Positions 1 to 9,477 of a DNA stretch of 45,773 bases are shown here, piece by piece. The notes beneath the pieces were generated by a model. It saw nothing but the letters and a program-made list of their open reading frames with translations. It made no database searches and had not been told where the DNA came from. The position numbers and the translations under genes were made by a program. Numbering within the stretch: the stretch's first letter is position 1; the number at the start of each line of letters is the position of its first letter. Source of the DNA: SAR202 cluster bacterium (lineage in GTDB: Bacteria > Chloroflexota > Dehalococcoidia > Lucifugimonadales > Lucifugimonadaceae); NCBI GenBank assembly GCA_008373205.1, contig RQOS01000036.1:1-45773 (forward strand), read 5' to 3'.

Positions 1-414
1 TAAAACTTTACCTGATTTATATAAGGGATCAACATTATCTGAGTTCAGAAATACCCATGGAATAACGATAGCTGCTAATAATACAGAAAAAAAAGTTGTA
101 AACATTAATATTAGTGGCTTTTTTGATTTAGGAAATTTTTCTATTCTTCTTGTTAGGACATTATTTTCTGAATCAATTTCAACGTACTCCAATCCTAATT
201 CTGAAAATCCACTTATTGCAAAATCAAAATATACCCTAGAAACATTATCTTTAGTTTCAATTTTGTTTACTGAATAATTTTTCTCTTTATTTCGAAAATC
301 AGGACCATACTCATACTCATTATCAATTAAGTGTTTATGAGCATTATCAATTAAGTCTTTATGATCAATAAATTTTTTATAATCCAAGGTAATTTTTTTT
401 TCTTCAGCACTCAT
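1..414 (-). CDS. Partial membrane protein of unknown function (N-terminal part)
   Basis: An open frame of 138 codons runs from an ATG at 412-414 to the window edge without a stop, so only the N-terminus is visible. It begins MSAEEKKITL. About 100 hydrophilic residues are followed by one strongly hydrophobic stretch (about residues 103-124, containing LILMFTTFFSVLLAAIVI), which I read as a transmembrane segment with the N-terminus probably cytoplasmic. The coding stretch includes a tandem duplication of eight codons (residues about 17-32). It starts 3 bases after the cysteine desulfurase stop on the same strand, so the two are probably cotranscribed. I do not recognise the family and assign no function; the rest of the protein lies outside the window. 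Confidence 0.6.
   Translation of the reverse strand, partial: MSAEEKKITLDYKKFIDHKDLIDNAHKHLIDNEYEYGPDFRNKEKNYSVNKIETKDNVSRVYFDFAISGFSELGLEYVEIDSENNVLTRRIEKFPKSKKPLILMFTTFFSVLLAAIVIPWVFLNSDNVDPLYKSGKVL
318..365. repeat. 24-bp direct tandem repeat, two copies, in frame
   Basis: Copies at 318-341 and 342-365 match at 22 of 24 positions. The unit is a multiple of three, so it duplicates eight residues (HKDLIDN / HKHLIDN-like) in the partial membrane protein without breaking the frame. Probably a slippage-type duplication in a poorly constrained cytoplasmic segment. Confidence 0.85.
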
Positions 415-417
415 TAT

Positions 418-1587
418 TTAGTCAGTTAAATCTTTGTATATATCAAAAAGGGTATCAGCTATATAATCAACTTCTTCTATTGTGTTTTTAATACCAAAAG
501 ATAATCTTACAGATCCTAGTGCGATATTTTCCTCAACATCTTTAGCAAGCAAAACATGCGAAGGTTCCACAGATGCAGTTGAACAAGCCGAACCACTAGA
601 TGCCATTATACCCTTAAAATCTAACGAAATTAATATTGGTTCTCCTTGAATATTTGGAATTGAAAAATTCAATATATTAGGTAACCCATTCCGCGAACTG
701 TGAAAAACTACTTCAGGCAATTTATTTTCTATCTTCATTCTCATTCTTTCGATTAAAGTATGAGTGTGTGAATAAAAATTTTCTCTATTTGACTCTGCTA
801 ACTCTATAGCTTTTCCTAGACCAACAATACTTGGAACGTTTTCAGTTCCTGATCTATTTTGTCTTTCTTGTCCACCTCCATCAAGAAGAGGTTCCAGAAA
901 TAATTCATCCCTAACAAATAGAGCTCCAATACCCTTAGGTGCATTAAATTTATGGCCAGATATAGATAGAAGGTCTAAGTCAAGATCAACTACATCAATT
1001 TTAATCTTGCCAATTGCTTGAACAGCATCACTGTGAAAGATAATTTTTTTATCAAAAAGTTTTTCTTTCTTTCTTACTATTTCTATTAATTCTTTTATCT
1101 TTTGAATTGATCCTATTTCGTTGTTAGCAAATATAATAGATATAAATTTAGTTCTTTCATTAATTAATTTTTCGAACTCATTTACTTTTATTAATCCATT
1201 TTCATCTACATTACAATATCTGATTTTGTATCCAATACTAGTCAATTGTTCTGCAGGATGAATAATTGCGTGATGTTCAATAGATGAAATTATAATTTCA
1301 TCTTGATCTTCAGTAATATCTGATTTACAAAAACCTTTTAGTGCAAGATTATTAGATTCAGTTCCTCCGCTCGTAAATATTATTTCGGATGATTGTGAAT
1401 TTATTACCTTTGCTACTTTATCTCTTGCAAACTCAATTGCAGCTTTTGATTCTTGACTTAACATATATAAACCAGAAGGATTTCCATAGCTTTTAGTAAA
1501 ATATGGAAGCATTTCGTTCAGCACTTCTTCTGTTACAGGAGTAGTAGCAGCATTATCTACGTATATCTCATTTAAATCTAAACTCAT
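418..1587 (-). CDS. iscS: Cysteine desulfurase (NifS/IscS family)
   Basis: PLP enzyme of 389 residues that takes sulfur from L-cysteine as an enzyme persulfide for Fe-S clusters and thio-modifications. Class V aminotransferase fold: YVDNAATTP near the N-terminus, SGGTESNN at 73-80, Schiff-base lysine K213 in SGHKFNAPKG, and active-site C335 in SGSACST. Length and motif order are those of the IscS/NifS group I rather than SufS. No IscU, SufB or SufC gene is visible, so the scaffold system must be elsewhere; the MIP18-family and Mrp genes at 34240-35358 may belong to the same Fe-S supply. A perfect TATAAT on the minus strand sits 7 bases before the ATG, so the mRNA may be leaderless. The symbol iscS is by family; nifS would serve equally. 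Confidence 0.93.
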   Translation of the reverse strand: MSLDLNEIYVDNAATTPVTEEVLNEMLPYFTKSYGNPSGLYMLSQESKAAIEFARDKVAKVINSQSSEIIFTSGGTESNNLALKGFCKSDITEDQDEIIISSIEHHAIIHPAEQLTSIGYKIRYCNVDENGLIKVNEFEKLINERTKFISIIFANNEIGSIQKIKELIEIVRKKEKLFDKKIIFHSDAVQAIGKIKIDVVDLDLDLLSISGHKFNAPKGIGALFVRDELFLEPLLDGGGQERQNRSGTENVPSIVGLGKAIELAESNRENFYSHTHTLIERMRMKIENKLPEVVFHSSRNGLPNILNFSIPNIQGEPILISLDFKGIMASSGSACSTASVEPSHVLLAKDVEENIALGSVRLSFGIKNTIEEVDYIADTLFDIYKDLTD

Positions 1588-1594
1588 AGAATTA

Positions 1595-1600
1595 ATTATA
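1595..1600 (-). promoter_or_regulatory. Candidate -10 element for the cysteine desulfurase gene
   Basis: Reads TATAAT on the minus strand, with 7 bases between it and the ATG at 1587. This spacing would put the transcription start at or within one base of the start codon. No Shine-Dalgarno sequence is present and no good -35 box is visible. In such AT-rich DNA a TATAAT can occur by chance. Confidence 0.4.
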
Positions 1601-1684
1601 AATTACATTACAAAAATAAGGTGAAAAATTACAATTTTCGATACACTAGAAAGGATAAAAAATTAGCATAGTGAGAAAAGTTTA

Positions 1685-2644
1685 TTGATTAGAGTCGAAC
1701 ATTTCTATAAAAATTACGGGCCCTACCCTGCTGTAATAGATGTCTCTTTTGAAGTTTTAAAAGGAGAGATAGTAGGATTCTTAGGACCAAATGGTGCTGG
1801 TAAGACAACTACGATGAGAACTATAACTGGTTACTTACCTCCTACCTCAGGGGAAATCACTGTGAGTGGATATGACTCTGTGAAGTATTCTCTTGAAGCT
1901 AGAAGGCACATTGGATATCTGCCAGAAACGGTTCCTTTATATTTAGATATGACTGTTACAGATTACCTAAGCTTTATGGGCAAAATCAGAGGAATGAATC
2001 AAAAGTGGATTAATGAAAGAATTAACAAAGTTATTGATCATGTGAGACTTGGTGACTATAGAAATACCCATATAGGTAAATTGTCAAAAGGTTATAGACA
2101 AAGAACAGGAATAGCTCAAGCTATACTGCATGAGCCAGATGTATTAATAATGGATGAGCCAACTATTGGAATTGATCCAATTCAAGTAGTTGAAACTAGA
2201 GAATTAATAAGTGAACTTGGAGAATCTCACACTTTATTAATTTCTTCACATATTCTTCCTGAAGTTTCTGCTATATGCCCAAGAGTTTTAGTTATATCAG
2301 ATGGAAGAATTGTTGCTGATGATAAACCTAATAATTTATCCCAAAGATTATCAGGCACTGAAAGAATAGAACTTGGTGTATCCGGTTCAAAATCTACAGA
2401 TATTATTTCTAAAATCAGAACAATAGATTCTGTTATTGACGTTAGATCAGATTCTAGAGCTGAACAAATTGACCAAGCTAATAAGGAAAATTACATTCCA
2501 ATAGTAGTAGATGCAAAAACAAATGAAAATTCTTCTGAAAAAATTGCCAAAATAATCGTAGATAGCGGTTGGGGTCTTAGAAACTTGACTCCTCTACCTA
2601 TGACTTTAGAGGAAATATTCCTACAACTTACACAAGAAAATTAA
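1685..2644 (+). CDS. ABC transporter ATP-binding protein (GldA-like)
   Basis: ATPase subunit of 319 residues. Walker A GPNGAGKTT is at 34-42, the signature LSKGYRQR at about 134-141, Walker B VLIMDEPT follows, and the H-loop is in LLISSHIL. The C-terminal 90 residues form the extra domain seen in ABC-2 exporter ATPases. It opens a run of four genes (ATPase, ABC-2 permease, GldG-like protein, DUF4340 protein), an order known from gliding-motility-type and related exporters in several phyla. The start is TTG at 1685, chosen because homologues begin with a similar MIxVEHxxKxYG sequence; no strong ribosome binding site is seen. Substrate unknown; the presence of this cassette does not by itself imply gliding. 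Confidence 0.9.
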   Translation: MIRVEHFYKNYGPYPAVIDVSFEVLKGEIVGFLGPNGAGKTTTMRTITGYLPPTSGEITVSGYDSVKYSLEARRHIGYLPETVPLYLDMTVTDYLSFMGKIRGMNQKWINERINKVIDHVRLGDYRNTHIGKLSKGYRQRTGIAQAILHEPDVLIMDEPTIGIDPIQVVETRELISELGESHTLLISSHILPEVSAICPRVLVISDGRIVADDKPNNLSQRLSGTERIELGVSGSKSTDIISKIRTIDSVIDVRSDSRAEQIDQANKENYIPIVVDAKTNENSSEKIAKIIVDSGWGLRNLTPLPMTLEEIFLQLTQEN

Positions 2645-2646
2645 AT

Positions 2647-3408
2647 ATGAAAAATATTTTTATAATTTTATCTAAAGAAATAAGAACTTACTTTGCCTCA
2701 CCAATGGCTTATATAGTTGCAGCTGCATATCTTGCAATAACAGGGTTTTTCTTTGTAGCCTCTGTTTCAGATGCTTTTTCCGAAGCTACTATTAGAGGTT
2801 ATCTAGCGGGAGCTACATTTTTTATGATTTTTATGTCACCTGCAATAACTATGAGATTAATTGCTGAAGAACAAAAATTAGGTACTCTTGAGTTACTACT
2901 AACTTCTCCAGTAAAAGAAGCTGAAGTTGTAATAGGTAAATTTTTAGCCTCATTAGTAACAGTCAGTGTGATGATATTTTTCTCACTTTATTTTGTGATT
3001 TTACTTTACGTGTTTGGAGATCCTGATTCTGGGCCATTATTTAACGGGATTTTTGGGTTAGTATTATATTCATCTGCCACTTTAGCGATAGGATTATTTG
3101 CATCTGCACTATCACCAAATCAAATAGTCGGTCTAATTGTTGGATCAGGAATTTTAACAAGTTTGACTATTATAGACTTTATATCTACTAGAGTTTCAGG
3201 AATTGGAAGTGAAATATTGAGCTTTTTACAATTAGGAGCTTCTTTCTCTGTATTTGATCTTGGATCTTTAGGAGTATCAGAAAGTGGACATTTTGCAGAT
3301 TTTTCTAGAGGAATATTTTCCTTGATTGATGTGGTTTTTTATATCTCAGTTACTATTGTTTTTTTATTACTAACAATAATAATTTTAGAATCAAGAAGGT
3401 GGAGATAG
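2647..3408 (+). CDS. ABC-2 type permease (GldF-like)
   Basis: Membrane subunit of 253 residues with about six hydrophobic segments, starting with a short cytoplasmic stretch (IILSKEIRTYFASPMAYI) typical of GldF/ABC-2 permeases. The motif LIAEEQKLGTLELLLTSPV in the first cytoplasmic loop is characteristic of the family. It starts 2 bases after the ATPase stop and ends 1 base before the next ATG, so the genes are one operon. It should pair with the ATPase to form the export channel. The transported substrate cannot be inferred from the sequence. Confidence 0.9.
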   Translation: MKNIFIILSKEIRTYFASPMAYIVAAAYLAITGFFFVASVSDAFSEATIRGYLAGATFFMIFMSPAITMRLIAEEQKLGTLELLLTSPVKEAEVVIGKFLASLVTVSVMIFFSLYFVILLYVFGDPDSGPLFNGIFGLVLYSSATLAIGLFASALSPNQIVGLIVGSGILTSLTIIDFISTRVSGIGSEILSFLQLGASFSVFDLGSLGVSESGHFADFSRGIFSLIDVVFYISVTIVFLLLTIIILESRRWR

Positions 3409-3409
3409 T

Positions 3410-5161
3410 ATGAGTACTAATAATGATAAAAGACCTTCGATAGATTCAACAAAATTTAGCTTAAGTAAATTATTTACTGAAATTAGAAATAATATTAGAT
3501 CATTGAGACAAGGGCTTCTTCTTGCTTCGATTTCATCATTGATTTTAGGATTTATAGTTTGGATATTCTTTAGAGATCTTTCAACAATAGGTCTTTGGAT
3601 AATGTTGGCTGGAACAATTTTATCTATCCTCATTGCAATAATTTCAATAAATAATATCTTTACATTTATTTTTGGAAGAAGAGGAAGATATGGTATAAAT
3701 ACTTCAATAATTTTCATTACATCTCTTGCCCTTGTTATTCTTTTAAATTCTTTATTATTTTGGTTATCAGGTAGACCTGATTCTCCTGATTGGCTAAGAA
3801 TTGATACTACTGCTACTAAACAATTTATTTTAGAAGACCAAGCTATAAAAGTTATAGGAAACTTAAACGAAGATGTAAAAATAAATGTCTTTATGGCTAC
3901 AAATACTCCTTCAAAAGCTGCAGCTTGGAGATCTACAGAAGATCTACTATTGGAATTCAAGAGAAGATCTAAAAAAGTAAATTTTGATTATGAAAAAATT
4001 GATCCTGAATTAGATCCAAATAGTCCAGCAAAATATGGAGTTAATTCTTTTCCTTCAATCGTTGTAGAAGCAATTGATTCTAGACGAACCCAAGTGATTC
4101 CAGGAAGAAATACAAATATTTCTGAATCTGTTTTTACTGAGCAAGATATCATTACAGGCTTACTAATTGTAAATCAATTAAAACAAAAAGAAGTAATTTT
4201 CTTGACTGGACACGGAGAAAGAGATATTACAGATTTTGATGGAAATTCTTCAGGCATGGGATTAGTATATTCCGATCTTCTAGCACAAAATTATAAAGTT
4301 ATGTCAGCAACCTCACAAGAACTAGCTATTTTATTATCTGAAAACAGTATTCCAGCTGTTCTGGTTATTGCTGGGGCTGTATCGAATATTTCAGTTCAAG
4401 AATCAGCAATAATTTCTGAATATTTGTGGAAAGGCGGAACTTTACTTCTTATGATTGAGCCAGAAATTACGCCTGATGGAATCAAAACATTTTTATATAA
4501 ATATGGAATTGGAGTTGGTGAAGGTACAATATTTGATATGGCTAGTTTTGTAGCTCCTAAACCAAATTATTTACAAATTAAAAAGACTAATGGTCAAATC
4601 CCTCCGCATGAAATAACTAGCGATTTTGACGTTTTATATTTTCCTGGATCTGCATTTTTGGGTTCTACTATAACTCCTGAAACTGTTCCAGTAAGTGACA
4701 ATGGTGAACCATTCATCAAACATATACCCTTAGCTTACACAACTCTAGAAAGTTGGTCTCAAATTACTTCAGATACTGAAGATATACGTTATGATTCTTC
4801 TTCTGATATTATGGGCCCTTTCCCAACAATATTAGCGGTTGAATCTATTTCTGAATTAGGTAAAGCTCCTATAGAAAAAGAAGATGGAACATTAGCTCAA
4901 ACATCACTTGTGGTTATTGGAGATACTGATTTTGCTTCTAATAAATATGCGGGATCAGCTATGAATAGCGATTTAATAATAAATAGTATAAATTGGTTAG
5001 CTAAAGATTATGAACTTATTACAATTAGACCCAAAACCCAGTCATTTAGAGAGTTAGTATTAACATCAAGCGAGAGAGACTTTATTAGATGGAGTGGATG
5101 GTTACTAATGCCTTCTTTAATAGGAATGGGAGGCGTAATCAGTTGGTGGCGAAGAAGATAA
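3410..5161 (+). CDS. GldG-like ABC exporter auxiliary membrane protein
   Basis: Protein of 583 residues resembling the ABC_transp_aux/GldG family. Three hydrophobic segments lie in the first 130 residues (around 33-52, 60-82 and 94-118). A long extracytoplasmic domain follows, including EVIFLTGHGERDI at about 262-274, the conserved signature of the family. A C-terminal anchor (WSGWLLMPSLIGMGGVISWW) ends in arginines. The start is supported by an AAGGTGGAG ribosome binding site inside the end of the permease gene. In GldG-type systems the protein is thought to be an extracytoplasmic partner of the permease; the exact role is unknown. Confidence 0.85.
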   Translation: MSTNNDKRPSIDSTKFSLSKLFTEIRNNIRSLRQGLLLASISSLILGFIVWIFFRDLSTIGLWIMLAGTILSILIAIISINNIFTFIFGRRGRYGINTSIIFITSLALVILLNSLLFWLSGRPDSPDWLRIDTTATKQFILEDQAIKVIGNLNEDVKINVFMATNTPSKAAAWRSTEDLLLEFKRRSKKVNFDYEKIDPELDPNSPAKYGVNSFPSIVVEAIDSRRTQVIPGRNTNISESVFTEQDIITGLLIVNQLKQKEVIFLTGHGERDITDFDGNSSGMGLVYSDLLAQNYKVMSATSQELAILLSENSIPAVLVIAGAVSNISVQESAIISEYLWKGGTLLLMIEPEITPDGIKTFLYKYGIGVGEGTIFDMASFVAPKPNYLQIKKTNGQIPPHEITSDFDVLYFPGSAFLGSTITPETVPVSDNGEPFIKHIPLAYTTLESWSQITSDTEDIRYDSSSDIMGPFPTILAVESISELGKAPIEKEDGTLAQTSLVVIGDTDFASNKYAGSAMNSDLIINSINWLAKDYELITIRPKTQSFRELVLTSSERDFIRWSGWLLMPSLIGMGGVISWWRRR

Positions 5162-5162
5162 A

Positions 5163-6146
5163 ATGAACCTAAGAATTTCATTAATTTTAATAACTATTTT
5201 AGCTTGGGTTTCAATATTTGGAGTACTTATCTACAAATCTGATATAGGTGAAGAGAAAGTAGTTCAAGACAGCTCATTCTTTTACAGAATTTCTTCTCAA
5301 GATATCTCAAATATTTCAATTACAAATAACTCTAAATCGTTCAGTTGGTATTTAGGGGATGATAGAGTTTGGTATTTTGATGGTATGAATAAAATCCCTA
5401 CTGATAGTTTTAGATGGGGAGGAATAATTGATCTTTTAGCAGGACCTAAATTATACAGAACGATTTCTGAAAATATTGATGATAAAAGTAAGTATGGACT
5501 TGAAAATCCTAACACTGAAATTTCAATTTACCTAAATAATGGAGATAAAAGAACACTATATATTGGAAACGAAACTCCAGATAATTTAAACAACTATGCA
5601 TATCTAGAAGGAGTTGAAAAATTAGTAATGTTAGATGCTACTTGGAAAGGAGTTTTAGGAAGATTAGTAGATGAACCTCCTTACCCAAAGTGGATGTATA
5701 ATTTAGTTCCAGAAGAAGCTTTGGAAATAGTAATTATTAAAGATAATGAAATTTATAAAGCTTATGCAAAAAATGATGAAGGATGGCATGAGTGTGATTT
5801 ACCTATTTCATCCACACCATGTAATGGAAACAATCAAGCGGAAAAAGAATATATTGAAAACTTCCTAGTTGATTTCTCTAATATAAATATTTTAGGTGCA
5901 GTTCAGCTCAACTTATTATTTGAAGAAGACTATAAGCAATATGGGCTAGGCCTTGAAGCTCCCTATGTAGATATAAAAACTATATCTAGAGATGCTTCAG
6001 GTACTAACACAATTTATAATACATCCATAAGTATAGGAAAGCTAAATGAAGATAAAACGGGGTATTTTTCTGTAGCCAAAGAGACCAAAGACGTTATTCT
6101 CACTGAAAAAGAATGGACAGAAAAAATACTTCAAGTTTTCGATTAA
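5163..6146 (+). CDS. DUF4340 domain protein, membrane-anchored
   Basis: Protein of 327 residues with a hydrophobic N-terminal segment (about 4-24, ISLILITILAWVSIFGVLIY) acting as signal anchor, then an extracytoplasmic domain rich in beta strands. The stretch containing KYGLENP and YIGNETP matches the DUF4340 pattern, a family that commonly follows GldG-like genes. It starts 1 base after the GldG-like stop. Its stop codon overlaps the stop of the convergent VWA gene by 4 bases (TTAA at 6143-6146 is read in both directions). Function unknown; probably an accessory of the exporter. Confidence 0.8.
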   Translation: MNLRISLILITILAWVSIFGVLIYKSDIGEEKVVQDSSFFYRISSQDISNISITNNSKSFSWYLGDDRVWYFDGMNKIPTDSFRWGGIIDLLAGPKLYRTISENIDDKSKYGLENPNTEISIYLNNGDKRTLYIGNETPDNLNNYAYLEGVEKLVMLDATWKGVLGRLVDEPPYPKWMYNLVPEEALEIVIIKDNEIYKAYAKNDEGWHECDLPISSTPCNGNNQAEKEYIENFLVDFSNINILGAVQLNLLFEEDYKQYGLGLEAPYVDIKTISRDASGTNTIYNTSISIGKLNEDKTGYFSVAKETKDVILTEKEWTEKILQVFD

Positions 6147-9100
6147 GTAGTAAGGTTTTTGTATAGCTCTGGCAATCTAGCAGGCAGCATAGAAATATCA
6201 GATAAAACCTCATATGAAAAATCATCCATCATAGTCTTTAGATAATCATGACCAGATTTATCTACAGTTAGGCAAAAAGGAGTAATCCCTTGCTGTCTTG
6301 CTTCTATCAAGGCTTGTCTTGTGTCATATACAGCATATTCTTTTTCGACACCTTCTCTTGAATAGCCTCTATCTTGAGGTCTTCCATCAGTTATTAAGAA
6401 TATAAATCTTGACCGCGCTTCATGGTCTGCAAGCTTTGTAATAGTATGTCTTATTGCTGGTCCCATTCTAGTTGCATGAAGTGGAGCAACTCGATCAATT
6501 CGGCCTGAAATTGAATCATTGAATTTTTCATCTAGATCTTTTATTGTATAAAACTCTACATTTTCTCTTCCATAGCCGGAGAATCCATATATTCCATAGT
6601 CATCACCAAGCATTTCTAAGGAATTCACCATTAAGACTATACCTTCTTTTTCTACATCAACAATTCTTTTATAAGATCTTCTTAGACCTTCGGCTCTTCT
6701 TGATCTAAGCCAAATCATATATTCAACAGGATCATCTGGAGCACCCCAATCATCACTGTTAGACTTAGAGTTGTCATCAATAGCCTCAGCTGTTGAAGCA
6801 GACATATCTATAAGCATAGCTACTGCAACTGATCTTTCAGTTTTGTTTCGTCTCCAATAAATTTTTTCATCGGGAGTAACTCCAGATCTTAAGTCTATAA
6901 GTGCTTCAATACCTGCATCTAGATCTGCTTCTTCTCCATCTTCTAAACGTTTTTGCTTTCTGTATTGCTCAGGAACAAATAGTTCAAATTGTTTTTTTAT
7001 CTGATAAACCAGTGAAGAATTATTAGTTAATGTATCTTTGTAAAAGTTTGCTTCTCCATCTGGCAGTTTCTTTTCATGCAAAAGACACCAGTTGGGTTTA
7101 TATTCAACATCTCTGAAATCCCACTCTGGATACGTAAATGTATCTGGCTCTTTTGCCTCTAGAGGCCCTCCTTCTTCATCGATGTGCATTGGATCTCCGC
7201 CTGTAAAAGAGGAGCTATCAAGATCTCTATTTTTCAATTCTTTCATAAGGTTTTCTAGAAGTTCTTGATTCTCTGAAGCATCTACTTCAGGATTTTCATC
7301 AGATTCTTTTGTTTCTAAATCAGGAGAATTTTGCACTAATTCTTCTATTTGCTCTTGAGTTAGCCCCTGAATTTCTTCACCTTCTCCAAGTCCTTCTTCT
7401 CCTGATGCAGTTAGCATTTCTGTTAATAATTGACCAAGTTCAGGTTTAAAATCACCCTGATATTCTACTGGATCAGCTGGACTATAATTTTCTTCCATAG
7501 GATCAATTGTTTCTTGATCTTGAGTTTCTTCTCCTGATTGTTCTCCCATGCTTGAATCATACATATCTCCAAAATAGGACATCATTTCTTCTACAGTTTC
7601 AGGATCATTATACTCATCTTCAGATTCATCAAGATCTGGCAATTCTTCAATTTCCTCTAATGGTTCATTTTCTTTATCGTTTGTAATTTTCCTTATGTTG
7701 TCGAATAATCTAACTGTCACCATCATAGAATCTTCAACTGTCATTATATTCTTATCAAAATTAGTTAATGTTCTTAGATAATTAGTTATTTTATTAAAAA
7801 TAGATTTAGTTCCCTTCGGGACATTAAAATTGGTTTCTTTACCTAAGGTAAATTTTATGACTTCTTCTATAAAAATTTCTCTTTTATTTTCTCTGTCACT
7901 AGTACGATTATTTAAGGTTTCTAGTCTTATTTTTCTAAACTCATTTCTTAATCCAGGGTATTTTTTTAGAATTAATTCATCAATTCTATATGCTTCGACG
8001 ATATTAAATAACTCAGCAGCAAATTGAGGGTCTGCAATAAATGGTTTTGCACCTCTTAGAACTTTAGCAATTCTTGTTGCATGTTCTTCACCCATTTCTG
8101 ATACTTGTTCAAGTAATTTATTAAAAATCTCTTTTGAATATGGATTAATTGGTTCAAGCCTATAGTCATATTTAAATGTTCCATATTCAGAATATGCAGC
8201 TTGACGTGCAGAAATTATCTTATAGTAACTAAAATTCTCTTCTTTAGTTGAATATTGTTTAATAACGCTTGGGAGGTATATAGTCTTACCATCAGTTGTA
8301 GGTAAATCGGTATCTGTCCATCCTATATTTTTTTCTACATTTTTTGAAGTTTCCGAGATTGCTACATCGACATCACATAATGCTGTACAAAAAAGTTTCA
8401 TCAGATCCTTGATTCTATGTAATTCAACACTTGATGAAATTCGATCAATCAAATCATTTGATTCTTTAGATTGTAATTTGAAAAATTGAGATGCTGGAGA
8501 TGTATTTGTATCCTGATCAATTGCCAGTCTGATTCCTTGAGATTTCCACTGATCTAATTGATCAATATCTAAGTTATCTAATAATCTAGGTGTATTGGTT
8601 AGAAAATCCATACTTGCATATGGAACATTATTAACAATTTGTTGATTCATTTGAAGAATTTGATCTCTATCGTTTTGATTTACTAGAGCTAATGTCTTTA
8701 GGATCAACTGTAAAAATTCTGAAATTTTTATTCCAGCAGTTCCATATATTCTTCTACACATATCAAAAATTAGCTTTACATTAGCATTAGGTAATTTAAT
8801 AATTTGATCATTTACTATCTCATATACTGGCTTTATATCTCTCCATTCTTTCTCAGTAATTAACAATGAAAGATGAATCAAATCATCAATTTCAAGAAAG
8901 TTGGATTTATAAATTTCAATTGAATTATCTAAAATTTCAGATGCATAGTCATAGGATCTATTAGAAAGAACATCAATAAAATCAACAAGTTTACAATACT
9001 GATCAAAAGATAATGTTTCTAAAATTACTGGAGTTGATTCAAATAATTTACAGGTTAAATTAGTAGATTTCCATGTCCCTTTATAAAGCTTAGTTACTCT

Positions 9101-9475
9101 AGTAACCCAATCATCAATATATCTTGGTCTTAATCTGATCATTGTCATAGGGCTGGAAGTTAAGAATGATTCAGCTATCTTAGTACTTTCTTTTGAAAGC
9201 TTGTAACCCGCTTTGCTCCATCCTAAAAATTGACCAGATGGTAAGTACTGCTGAACCTTAACTGATACATTAAAATATGCAAGTGCAGATTCCCATGATC
9301 TTGCAGATTCTTTTGATATATCTACACCAATATTTTCCCATTGGTACAATATTTCTTCTGGTAACTTTTTCTCCAGAATTTCTCTAGATTCAAGATAGGC
9401 ATTTGTTACCTCTTCAGGATAAGCCTTTAGAAGTCTCTTGATTTTTTCATGATCAAATTTTGAAATATTTTCCAT
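6143..9475 (-). CDS. Large VWA-domain protein of the CbbO/NorD type
   Basis: Protein of 1110 residues. The first 600 residues look like helical repeats with no recognised motif. About 615-790 is a very acidic, low-complexity linker rich in E, D, S and Q. The C-terminal part is a von Willebrand A domain with an intact metal-ion (MIDAS) site: DMSAS at 890-894, T1002 in HATRMGP and D1030 in LITDGRPQD. This layout, next to a CbbQ-type ATPase, matches CbbO/NorD proteins, which act with a MoxR-class AAA+ ring to remodel or activate a client enzyme. The familiar clients (Rubisco, nitric oxide reductase) are absent from the window. It follows the NUDIX gene by 2 bases. No signal peptide, so cytoplasmic. 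The client is unknown. Confidence 0.82.
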   Translation of the reverse strand: MENISKFDHEKIKRLLKAYPEEVTNAYLESREILEKKLPEEILYQWENIGVDISKESARSWESALAYFNVSVKVQQYLPSGQFLGWSKAGYKLSKESTKIAESFLTSSPMTMIRLRPRYIDDWVTRVTKLYKGTWKSTNLTCKLFESTPVILETLSFDQYCKLVDFIDVLSNRSYDYASEILDNSIEIYKSNFLEIDDLIHLSLLITEKEWRDIKPVYEIVNDQIIKLPNANVKLIFDMCRRIYGTAGIKISEFLQLILKTLALVNQNDRDQILQMNQQIVNNVPYASMDFLTNTPRLLDNLDIDQLDQWKSQGIRLAIDQDTNTSPASQFFKLQSKESNDLIDRISSSVELHRIKDLMKLFCTALCDVDVAISETSKNVEKNIGWTDTDLPTTDGKTIYLPSVIKQYSTKEENFSYYKIISARQAAYSEYGTFKYDYRLEPINPYSKEIFNKLLEQVSEMGEEHATRIAKVLRGAKPFIADPQFAAELFNIVEAYRIDELILKKYPGLRNEFRKIRLETLNNRTSDRENKREIFIEEVIKFTLGKETNFNVPKGTKSIFNKITNYLRTLTNFDKNIMTVEDSMMVTVRLFDNIRKITNDKENEPLEEIEELPDLDESEDEYNDPETVEEMMSYFGDMYDSSMGEQSGEETQDQETIDPMEENYSPADPVEYQGDFKPELGQLLTEMLTASGEEGLGEGEEIQGLTQEQIEELVQNSPDLETKESDENPEVDASENQELLENLMKELKNRDLDSSSFTGGDPMHIDEEGGPLEAKEPDTFTYPEWDFRDVEYKPNWCLLHEKKLPDGEANFYKDTLTNNSSLVYQIKKQFELFVPEQYRKQKRLEDGEEADLDAGIEALIDLRSGVTPDEKIYWRRNKTERSVAVAMLIDMSASTAEAIDDNSKSNSDDWGAPDDPVEYMIWLRSRRAEGLRRSYKRIVDVEKEGIVLMVNSLEMLGDDYGIYGFSGYGRENVEFYTIKDLDEKFNDSISGRIDRVAPLHATRMGPAIRHTITKLADHEARSRFIFLITDGRPQDRGYSREGVEKEYAVYDTRQALIEARQQGITPFCLTVDKSGHDYLKTMMDDFSYEVLSDISMLPARLPELYKNLTT

Positions 9476-9477
9476 AT

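Noticed and set aside
3391-3960. 189-codon open frame on the minus strand inside the GldG-like gene
   Set aside because: It has no recognisable motif and a basic, compositionally odd sequence, and lies opposite a well-supported gene with clear topology. Long antisense frames are expected where the plus-strand gene lacks certain codons.
1685-6146. Gliding motility machinery
   Set aside because: The ATPase, permease and GldG-like genes resemble gldA, gldF and gldG, but the same cassette with a DUF4340 protein occurs widely in non-gliding bacteria, and no other gld or spr genes are visible.
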